Shown here piece after piece: positions 23,298-30,862 of a stretch of 32,731 nt of DNA. Location of the stretch: positions 1 through 32,731 of the IMG/VR virus record IMGVR_UViG_3300021140_000022. One strand, 5' to 3'. A model generated the notes under the pieces. That model made no database searches. It saw only the letters and a list, made by a program, of their open reading frames with translations, and was not told the DNA's origin. Source of the DNA: a virus. The position numbers were made by a program, and so were the translations under genes. Position 1 is the stretch's first letter. Each line of letters opens with the position of its first letter.

Positions 23298-26281
23298 TGG
23301 CGGTAGAGATTAAACAAACTAAATTTTTTTATCCACCGAGACCCGGAAATGGGGCGGGGACTTTTTCTGACAACATTGTAGGATTACAAACCGTTGAGGG
23401 AGGAGGACTTACGCAAGGTAATTTCGAATTTACCACAGGAGTTGTTGAAAAGGTTAATAGAACTTTTAATGTAGGAGCGTTCTCCGAACCTATGTCATTA
23501 GACATGATGGGTATTGATAGTTTGGAACAGAGTAGAATAATACTGGCGACACAATTTAGAGTTTATCCAAATTATGATATATCCCAAGTTCTTAATTTTT
23601 CAATGTATGGGTCGCTATCGAAAAGATTTAGCGTATCTATTACAAAAATTATAAATTATTTTCCCGCGGCATTAGACATTCAATTTAATAATAATGAATT
23701 CGTAACCGGAAATACCGCTTATGATATTGTATATGATTCTCAGGAAGATGAAACTTATTTTAAGGTTAATGTTGATAGAATTAATAATCCATTTGACATT
23801 GATTATTCGGTAAATGCGATTAATAACTTATCATTAAGAGAGATTGAGGTATCCAAGTATCGAAATTTGTATAATACTTATTTGGATTATTGTATTAATA
23901 TTAATGACAATATTTACCAAGTATTGGCATTTGTTCCATCGGAAACATTATCTACCGGATATATTCAATTATATGTGTCAGGGTCTCCATTTGGTACGAC
24001 CGCAACTACAATCACAAATGATTTTTTGATAAGACCTAACGATATTATAACTGATAAAATATTCCAAGAAGATTTTGATGAAGTTGAAAAGTTTTTATTA
24101 AATAGATTGGTTAGACCTGAATATACTGCGGTTTTCCAAGTACCACAACAGAATGAATACGGACAGACTTATACAGAATATCAACAAGTAACATGGCCTA
24201 AAAACGGACCTTGGAATTTGGATATTGCGTCATACCAATTCGATGCCTATTTGGAACAAATTCAAGAAATAGCGGTAAATTTAGATTCATTTAAGACAAA
24301 TTTAATTTCAAGATTTTTGGTTACCGATTCACTTAAAGAATTTGATACTCTTGGACAAAAGGTTGAAAAAATATTTCAAATCTATGGTAGAAGTTTTGAC
24401 CAAGTAAAACAATTTATTGATGGATTGGCTTATATGACTTCTGTTAATTATAACCCATCGAATGATATTCCTTCGGAGTTATTAGTTAATTTGGCAAGAA
24501 CTTTAGGATGGTCGTCAAATTTTTCTCCAATCACCAATGAAGATTTTTTAAGTTCGGTATTTGGAAACACATCCACACCGACTTACCCTGGTTATGCGAG
24601 GGCTCTCACACCAACTGAATTAAATTACGCTTATTATAGAAATTTGATTTTGAATGCTTCGTATTTGTTTAAATCAAAGGGAACAAGAAGGTCAATTGAG
24701 TTTTTATTAAGATTGATTGGAGCACCTGATTCATTAATTGAATATAATGAACACATTTATTTAGCGGACCAAAGAATTAACTTAGACCAATTTGAAACAC
24801 AATGGGCTCAAATTTCGGGAGGAACTTATGTGAATTCAGTACCTACTTATTTACCCGGAGACACTTATAAAATAAAGGGGCAATTATATACCGCATTTAC
24901 AACAACAGAAACATACCAAAGTGCGAATGTTAATTTAACTGACTACCCAATTGATTTTGAAGGTTACCCTAAAGCGCCGATAAACACCGAAACATATTTC
25001 TTCCAAATAGGTTCAGGGTGGTATGAAACTACACCACAACATAGGAGTCCCGACCAAGTACAATTAACTGGATTGGTTTATACGGGACAAAATTATGATA
25101 TTCAAACTCAATTATCACCATTCACTTATGGACAAACATACCTGAATCGTTTTAGGGATTTTCCATTTATGAATGAAGGGTTTAAACTTAGAAAAGTTGT
25201 TGATAATAATAAATCGTGGTTGTCTGATGACGATAAAATCCGTGTATCTACACAAGGTGATTATAACGCGTATTATTTTGTTGATAATGAAAAATTGGTA
25301 TTAAATGTTAAAAATGTTGATATATTCTTAAATCCGGCTCAAGGGTTATTATATGATGTTTGGGATGAATCGAGACAATACGATTATCCAATCCCTGAAT
25401 CAGGTCTAACGGTTGGTTACCCTGTTCCAGGTGGCGTTGATTCAACTTTTGTTAATCCTGAACCAAAGAAAAAAACATTTTTTGAATTCTCTCAAACTTT
25501 TTGGGAGAATATGATTAATACAAGAAATAGACAATACATATCGGATGGAAAGACTGGAGGATATCCAACATTACAATCAATTTTTTGGAAATATATTGAA
25601 TCAGAACAAACTGTCGGAATACCAAACAACCAATACACTTATCAAAAATTAATTGATTATGTTAATGGTATTGGTCCGTATTGGACAAAATTGGTAGAAC
25701 AAATGGTTCCAGCAACGACTATTTGGAACGGAGGTGTTAGATTAGAGAATTCAATTTTGCATAAACAAAAATTTGTTTATAGGAGACAAAGAGGGTGTCA
25801 ATTCATTCCAGTTGTTGTCAATCCATGTTTTATTATTTCAGGTATTTTTGATTATAATTGTAATAGTGAATTTGCGGAATTTAATATCTATCCTTGGAAT
25901 AATCGTGATATTAATGTCTCAAATTTTAATAGTATATTAGCCAATAGAATTGACAATATGTTAGCTCAAAGCGGATTAACATTAAACCAATGTAATCAAA
26001 ACTCGGTATTAACCGAATGGTATGTTGATTTAGAACTCAATGGACAACAAATAATTAAAGAGTTATTTTATGTTGGATTTGGTTATACTGCTGTCCCAAC
26101 TACAGAACAATGGAGGTTGGCATTAATTAATTATTTACCACAATTAATAAATTATGGATACACTTATTCGTTAATTGGTAATATATTAACAATAACGAAT
26201 TTAAGTTGTTTGGATAATACCGCAATTAGTTCAGTTTCTCTAAATGTGGGAATAAACATTAATATTAACTGTACTCAATAA
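23297..26281 (+). CDS. Large baseplate/tail protein with tail-protein-I-like motif (994 aa)
   Basis: The 994-residue protein has an N-terminal ~200 residues of beta-rich sequence. A helical middle (EFDTLGQKVEKIFQIYGRS, FKSKGTRRSIEFLLRLIGAP) has its KGTRR motif at residues 461-465. The YLFKSKGT..IEFLLRLIGAP pattern, in which a helix is followed by KGT and a hydrophobic helix, resembles the segment of tail protein I and related baseplate-to-fibre connectors that marks the fibre attachment region. The C-terminal third is aromatic and includes a Cys-containing domain (CQFIPVVVNPCFIISGIF, DYNC). Both ends overlap neighbours by a single base (TAATG). It immediately precedes the fibre/adhesin genes, so a role as the adaptor joining baseplate and fibres is plausible, but inferred. 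Confidence 0.65.
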   Translation: MAVEIKQTKFFYPPRPGNGAGTFSDNIVGLQTVEGGGLTQGNFEFTTGVVEKVNRTFNVGAFSEPMSLDMMGIDSLEQSRIILATQFRVYPNYDISQVLNFSMYGSLSKRFSVSITKIINYFPAALDIQFNNNEFVTGNTAYDIVYDSQEDETYFKVNVDRINNPFDIDYSVNAINNLSLREIEVSKYRNLYNTYLDYCININDNIYQVLAFVPSETLSTGYIQLYVSGSPFGTTATTITNDFLIRPNDIITDKIFQEDFDEVEKFLLNRLVRPEYTAVFQVPQQNEYGQTYTEYQQVTWPKNGPWNLDIASYQFDAYLEQIQEIAVNLDSFKTNLISRFLVTDSLKEFDTLGQKVEKIFQIYGRSFDQVKQFIDGLAYMTSVNYNPSNDIPSELLVNLARTLGWSSNFSPITNEDFLSSVFGNTSTPTYPGYARALTPTELNYAYYRNLILNASYLFKSKGTRRSIEFLLRLIGAPDSLIEYNEHIYLADQRINLDQFETQWAQISGGTYVNSVPTYLPGDTYKIKGQLYTAFTTTETYQSANVNLTDYPIDFEGYPKAPINTETYFFQIGSGWYETTPQHRSPDQVQLTGLVYTGQNYDIQTQLSPFTYGQTYLNRFRDFPFMNEGFKLRKVVDNNKSWLSDDDKIRVSTQGDYNAYYFVDNEKLVLNVKNVDIFLNPAQGLLYDVWDESRQYDYPIPESGLTVGYPVPGGVDSTFVNPEPKKKTFFEFSQTFWENMINTRNRQYISDGKTGGYPTLQSIFWKYIESEQTVGIPNNQYTYQKLIDYVNGIGPYWTKLVEQMVPATTIWNGGVRLENSILHKQKFVYRRQRGCQFIPVVVNPCFIISGIFDYNCNSEFAEFNIYPWNNRDINVSNFNSILANRIDNMLAQSGLTLNQCNQNSVLTEWYVDLELNGQQIIKELFYVGFGYTAVPTTEQWRLALINYLPQLINYGYTYSLIGNILTITNLSCLDNTAISSVSLNVGINININCTQ

Positions 26282-29200
26282 TGAATTATAATGTATTAGT
26301 AACGGGAGATTGTCAAAGTAATAGTTCAGGCGCAATAGCTCTTTCAATTAATGGGGGTAGTGAACCATATACGGTACAATGGGTCACTCCAAATTTAGGT
26401 ACGGATGTGATTACTGCGCCTCAACAATCAATACGAGCTTCATTAAGTTCCGGCACATACTTAGTTACCGTTAATGATAGTACATTACCTGTTAATCAAG
26501 TTTTAAATATTAATATACCTGTATCCTCAGGAGTATGTGCTAGTATTCTCGGAGTCCAAGGAACAACATGTTCTTTAGATAATGGTTCGGTTACAGGAAC
26601 CTCATCTTCAAATTTTTCAACCACACAATTTTATTTATATGATTCTAATGATAATAATATTACGGCTCAAAGTACTAATATAAATGTCAATGATGTTATT
26701 TTTAGTACTTTAAGTGCCGGAACTTATTATATGAAAGTGGTCGATATTGGAGGGTGCACAGGATATAGTCAAAATTTTATCATCGAAGACTCTACTCCTT
26801 TAGATTTTGGAATATATAATGTGCCAAATTCTTCTTGTGGAGGAACACCTATAGGTAAACTTTTTGTTACAGGAGTCACTGGGTCTCCCCCGTATAGTTA
26901 TATTTGGTCTAATGGAGCGACAGGGTCTACCATAACTGGTCTAACTTCAGGTGCCTATTCGGTAACTGTTACGGATTCTTTAGGGTGTTCACAAACTGAA
27001 GGGGTAAATGTTGTAGATGTTCCTCAAGTAGGGTTAGGTACTTTTACATCAAATCCACCTAGTTGTTTTGCCGCTGATGGGTCGATTACAATTCAAATAA
27101 CCGGAGGGACTGCTCCATATTATTACTCGGCATCAACAGGGGCGGTTACCATTCAATATGGAACATCTTGGACTTTAAGTGGATTATCACCAGGATTTTA
27201 TTCTATCCAAGTAACGGATGCTGCGTTATGTTCATTTGTTGCGGGTACGGTATTAACATCACCTCAAGGTATGACATCGGTTAATGTTAGTTCAATCGGT
27301 TCAACTTGCTCTAGTAGTGATGGTTCAATACAAGTTTCGGTTATTGGAGGAGTAACACCATACACTTATACTATAATTTACCCTAATGGTAATACCTCAA
27401 ATTTTAGTGGTACTCAAACTGTTCAAATATTTCCAGGTCTTTCTTCAGGAACTTATTCAGTTGCCGTTCAAGATTCATCATCATGTTATTTTATGGAAGA
27501 GGTGACCTTGTTTGCGACCGACACTTATACAATTTCAACAGAAACAACCGGCACAACTTGTAATCAAAATAATGGTTCAATACTCGTTACAAGAACTGAA
27601 GGTGGTGTAAGCCCTTATGATTTTTCTTTAGACGGGGTTCAAAATATATTAAACACAAATTTATCTGCGGTAACATTTACTAATGTATCTTCAGGTCAAC
27701 ATACAGTTAGTGTTACTGACGCTGCGGGGTGTGTTCAAACATCTCAAGTGTATGTTAACACAAGTGACCCTTTGGATTTTACATTGTATAGTACATCTTG
27801 TGGTAATGGAACGGAAGGGACTTTAACTGCGTTAATTTCAAGTGGGACTCCTCCTTTTACCTTTAATTGGTCGGCTAATGTTCCCGGGAATCCTCAAGAT
27901 ATTGAGGTTAGTAATTTAAGTGCTGGTACATACAACTTATCAATTACGGATAGTAATGGATGTACTTTGGACAGGAGCACAACCATTAATTGTGATGCTC
28001 TTTATGTGTCTTACCAAACATATGTAATGGGAGGGGAAGATTTTACAATACAATCACAATCTAAATTTGGATTACTCCAAATGTTAAATGAAGGGTTTAA
28101 TGATTTGACAAGTAACGAAAGTGGATGTACTCTAAACAATGCTGTTTTTGGGATTAAAATTTCTGTAAATCCATCAGGTTTTACTACAAGCGAAAATTTC
28201 TTTACTGGAACAACATTAACTTCCGTACCCACTGATAGTCTTTACTATGATACACTTACGAGTTTATTATTAACGGTTCCGGGTATTGGAGGGGTAGTAA
28301 TTGATGACGAAAATAATCAAATAACTATTAGTACAATTCCTGATGATTTTAGATTAAATGGGCAAAGAATTATTGTTGAACTAACGATAGTATATGATAT
28401 ATTATGTGAATGTCCAACTTATAGTTTTACCGGTTGTTGTGAACAAAGTTATTGGGATGGGGGTGAACGAATATATTATGAAATTAACATTCAGACCTCA
28501 GAAACATTTAATATTGGTGGAATATACTATATAGAAACCGATATTTATAGTGGATGCGTGACTAATGTTATTTACAATTCGTTATACCCTATTTATGATT
28601 ATGTTCCCAATTCTAAAATAGATAATAATTATCAAAGTTGTGAAGAATGTTCGACACCAAGTACACAACTCTGTCCGAACTATTTTTTTGGCAGTTTTTC
28701 TGCATGTTCAGGTAATACTGTTTTTACATTAATTATTCCAGACACGCCTAATCCCCCAATCCAAATGGGTTCGGAGAACTGGTATGTTGAAACAGATTCG
28801 TTTAGTGGGTGTGTAACAGGTGTTTATTATAATCCGACTTATCCTATATATAATCAAATCGGTAATGCAACTTTTTTTGATACTTGTGATGAATGTCAGA
28901 TAATTCCAACACCAACACCTACTCCAACAATAACTCTGACACCAACAATAACTCCAACACCTACTCAAACTCCAACAATAACTCCAACAATAACACCAAC
29001 AAGTCAAACTCCAACTCCAACACCAACCAACACTACAACACCTACAGTTACTCCAACTATAACTAATACACCAACTCCAAGTACGACTCCTCTAACAGGC
29101 ACTATTTTCCGAATGAGATTATTTCAGTCAGGTTCTAATGTAATAATGTCGGGAACTGGTGAATTCAATACTTCCGCTTTAACAATTGGAGGGGGTACTA

Positions 29201-29550
29201 CTTCTACCTCGTTTATTTTTCCTAATATAGCAACCTTTACGAGTGGTATTGCAACATCAACATCTACTCAACCTTATACGGGTATAAGTACTTACCCAAG
29301 TAATTTTGGTTCAGGAACTGTTCTCGCGGCTAATTCAGGAAGTGGTGATAAAGTTGGTATTGTATATGCAGGACCTACTGATGTCCAATTAATTGTTCCT
29401 GGAGGATATGTTTCGTTTACCACCTTAACAACAGAAACAACTTATACAGGAAGAACATTATCTAGTTTAGGTTGTACTGTTGGTACATACATTTGGACTT
29501 GGGGTACAGGTCCAAATGTTGGAAACTTGATATTAACAGTAGGACCTTAA
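26281..29550 (+). CDS. Modular tail adhesin with seven SprB-like repeats and Thr/Pro linker (1089 aa)
   Basis: Residues 1-571 contain seven ~75-residue units of the SprB-repeat type. The clearest is unit 3 (about 201-240): SPPYSYIWSNGATGSTITGL then SGAYSVTVTDSLGCS. Others share GG..PY.Y, LS.GTY.V.V.D and GC. SprB repeats are known from the mobile gliding adhesin of Flavobacterium and other secreted Bacteroidetes proteins. Residues ~572-715 are a unique strand-rich domain. Residues ~715-875 hold two Cys-rich repeats sharing YVETD.(Y/F)SGCVT.V.YN..YPIY. Residues 876-939 are a Thr/Pro linker. Residues 940-1089 resemble the extracellular domain of PEP-CTERM-type proteins (SGSGDKVGI, VPGGYVS, GTYIWTWGTG) without the sorting signal. 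No signal peptide is visible, fitting assembly in the cytoplasm. Probable host-binding fibre. Confidence 0.8.
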   Translation: MNYNVLVTGDCQSNSSGAIALSINGGSEPYTVQWVTPNLGTDVITAPQQSIRASLSSGTYLVTVNDSTLPVNQVLNINIPVSSGVCASILGVQGTTCSLDNGSVTGTSSSNFSTTQFYLYDSNDNNITAQSTNINVNDVIFSTLSAGTYYMKVVDIGGCTGYSQNFIIEDSTPLDFGIYNVPNSSCGGTPIGKLFVTGVTGSPPYSYIWSNGATGSTITGLTSGAYSVTVTDSLGCSQTEGVNVVDVPQVGLGTFTSNPPSCFAADGSITIQITGGTAPYYYSASTGAVTIQYGTSWTLSGLSPGFYSIQVTDAALCSFVAGTVLTSPQGMTSVNVSSIGSTCSSSDGSIQVSVIGGVTPYTYTIIYPNGNTSNFSGTQTVQIFPGLSSGTYSVAVQDSSSCYFMEEVTLFATDTYTISTETTGTTCNQNNGSILVTRTEGGVSPYDFSLDGVQNILNTNLSAVTFTNVSSGQHTVSVTDAAGCVQTSQVYVNTSDPLDFTLYSTSCGNGTEGTLTALISSGTPPFTFNWSANVPGNPQDIEVSNLSAGTYNLSITDSNGCTLDRSTTINCDALYVSYQTYVMGGEDFTIQSQSKFGLLQMLNEGFNDLTSNESGCTLNNAVFGIKISVNPSGFTTSENFFTGTTLTSVPTDSLYYDTLTSLLLTVPGIGGVVIDDENNQITISTIPDDFRLNGQRIIVELTIVYDILCECPTYSFTGCCEQSYWDGGERIYYEINIQTSETFNIGGIYYIETDIYSGCVTNVIYNSLYPIYDYVPNSKIDNNYQSCEECSTPSTQLCPNYFFGSFSACSGNTVFTLIIPDTPNPPIQMGSENWYVETDSFSGCVTGVYYNPTYPIYNQIGNATFFDTCDECQIIPTPTPTPTITLTPTITPTPTQTPTITPTITPTSQTPTPTPTNTTTPTVTPTITNTPTPSTTPLTGTIFRMRLFQSGSNVIMSGTGEFNTSALTIGGGTTSTSFIFPNIATFTSGIATSTSTQPYTGISTYPSNFGSGTVLAANSGSGDKVGIVYAGPTDVQLIVPGGYVSFTTLTTETTYTGRTLSSLGCTVGTYIWTWGTGPNVGNLILTVGP
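28906..29097 (+). repeat. Thr/Pro low-complexity linker (codons for PT repeats)
   Basis: About 64 codons repeating Pro-Thr with Ile, Leu or Gln (for example [18 protein letters not shown]). The DNA is a string of ccaacaccaacaata-like units. It behaves as a flexible or glycosylatable stalk between the Cys-rich repeats and the C-terminal domain of the 1089-residue protein. Confidence 0.85.
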
Positions 29551-29729
29551 TAAAATATTTACATAAAGAGAGTGGAGAAATTTATTATAAAACCGCAGGC
29601 GGAGACATATAGTTAATTATGGGAATATCTCAAACACCATATTGTTGTGATATTTCATTTATTTAATATTTGAATTTAAAGGTTTAATTTTATTCTAACG
29701 CAATTATAACATTGGTGTATTTATAGTTA
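29551..29729 (+). other. 179-bp intergenic region with a leader motif
   Basis: This is the longest non-coding gap in the fibre cluster. It holds a TATTTACATAAA element at 29556-29567, a short GC island CCGCAGGCGG near 29593, and a 15-codon frame starting at 29619 that I do not call. GTATTTATA at 29717-29725 lies 4 bases before the next start. No terminator hairpin with a T tract is evident after the 1089-residue gene. Confidence 0.55.
29717..29725 (+). promoter_or_regulatory. GTATTTATA motif just before the second fibre gene
   Basis: The motif is followed by GTTA and the ATG at 29730. The arrangement TATTTATAGTT(A)ATG is almost identical to that before the gp25-like gene at 10173-10186. The repeated, very short distance to ATG points to a leaderless transcript or a translation-leader role. 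Confidence 0.45.
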
Positions 29730-30839
29730 ATGGTACAAATACGAATAACAAATATTTCGGGAGGAACTTACCCAATTGATGTTTATATTTCAGATGTTTA
29801 TGGAAATAATAAAAGTTATTTAACAACAATAACCTCTGGCCCTGTGCCTCCCACATTATTTTATACGGCGATTATTCCACCAATATTTGAGACAGCTCCT
29901 GAAATATTACTAACTTTAGTTGATGCTAACGGATGTGAATTATTTGAACTTATCCCATGTAGTAGTCCAACACCAACACCAACACCAACGATTACACCAA
30001 CACCAACTCTTACTCCTGGATTATCTCCTAGTCCAACACCGACAATTACATCAACTCCTACAACGACGCCAACTGTAACTCCAACCACAACTTCAACACC
30101 AACTCCAACACCAACTCTTACTCCTGGACTATCTCCTAGTCCAACACCGACAATTACATCAACTCCTACAATTACACCAACAAAAACAAGTTCACCTACA
30201 CCTACTCCAACAATTACGCCGTCTCCAACTCAAGGACTTTATTATGCTTATTTATTCGCGGAACCTCAAACATCAACTGATGATTCGACTTTATTAGCAT
30301 ATGCTTCGGCAAACGGTGCGGTTCAATGGTGGAGTTTTTATGGACTTTCTTCACCACCAAATAACACAGGAGGAAATTATAGTAATGACTTAAATATTTA
30401 TGCTCACCAACCATCTTTTGTTAGTGGTGGTGGTAATTTCGTAACACCTGTTACATTTAGTTCACTAATTGCTCAAACGCCAGGACAAATTATTAATGGA
30501 CTTGCTCAAAATATTTATACATATGGTTCAATTCAAGTTAGTTCAACGGTAGTTAATCCTTCAATTCAATATTTCTATAGTATATGGATACCATTAGCTG
30601 GTGTTGGTGGTGCAATGAGTGACATGACGAATGATGTTGGAACTTTAGCTGGAAGTCAAGATATCTATGCAAATATTGGAACTGTAACTTCATTAACTGC
30701 ATTAAATGTTACGGTAACATCAGGAGCTGCAATACCTGCTGGTACTTATAGAGTACTTTGGGTTAGTCCTCAGTATACATTACCGGGTGGTACACCATTA
30801 ACAGGTTCATTGTTTTTCAGAGGTGAAACTAAGATATAA
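29730..30839 (+). CDS. Fibre protein: short head, Thr/Pro stalk, 200-aa tip (369 aa)
   Basis: Residues 1-77 form a small beta-rich head ([20 protein letters not shown], then [19 protein letters not shown]). Residues 80-167 are a Thr/Pro stalk in which a block with [18 protein letters not shown] occurs twice, 36 codons apart. Residues 168-369 are a unique tip domain starting [12 protein letters not shown], with Gly/Ser/Ala loops ([24 protein letters not shown]), [14 protein letters not shown] and the end LFFRGETKI. There is no signal peptide or membrane segment. The head-linker-tip layout parallels the preceding protein, and both linkers are Thr/Pro-rich. It is likely a virion fibre or decoration; the tip's ligand is unknown. 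Confidence 0.68.
   Translation: MVQIRITNISGGTYPIDVYISDVYGNNKSYLTTITSGPVPPTLFYTAIIPPIFETAPEILLTLVDANGCELFELIPCSSPTPTPTPTITPTPTLTPGLSPSPTPTITSTPTTTPTVTPTTTSTPTPTPTLTPGLSPSPTPTITSTPTITPTKTSSPTPTPTITPSPTQGLYYAYLFAEPQTSTDDSTLLAYASANGAVQWWSFYGLSSPPNNTGGNYSNDLNIYAHQPSFVSGGGNFVTPVTFSSLIAQTPGQIINGLAQNIYTYGSIQVSSTVVNPSIQYFYSIWIPLAGVGGAMSDMTNDVGTLAGSQDIYANIGTVTSLTALNVTVTSGAAIPAGTYRVLWVSPQYTLPGGTPLTGSLFFRGETKI
29997..30170 (+). repeat. Two 66-bp direct repeats in the Thr/Pro stalk
   Basis: 29997-30062 recurs at 30105-30170 (offset 108 bases, 36 codons) with a single substitution (GGATTA versus GGACTA, which is silent). The intervening 42 bases are also Thr/Pro codons. The near identity indicates a recent duplication that lengthened the stalk by 36 residues. 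Confidence 0.85.
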
Positions 30840-30862
30840 AAATTTAATTAAATATAGTGTAA

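Noticed and set aside
29619-29666. 15-codon frame (ATG GGA ATA TCT ...) in the gap before 29730
   Set aside because: Too short, with no recognised product and no clear start signal. It could be a gene remnant but the sequence alone does not support a call.
28729-30088. Minus-strand frames with Cys/Trp/Tyr or Val/Gly repeats opposite the Thr/Pro linkers
   Set aside because: They mirror the repetitive ccaacaccaact-type codons and have no plausible start context or protein-like composition.
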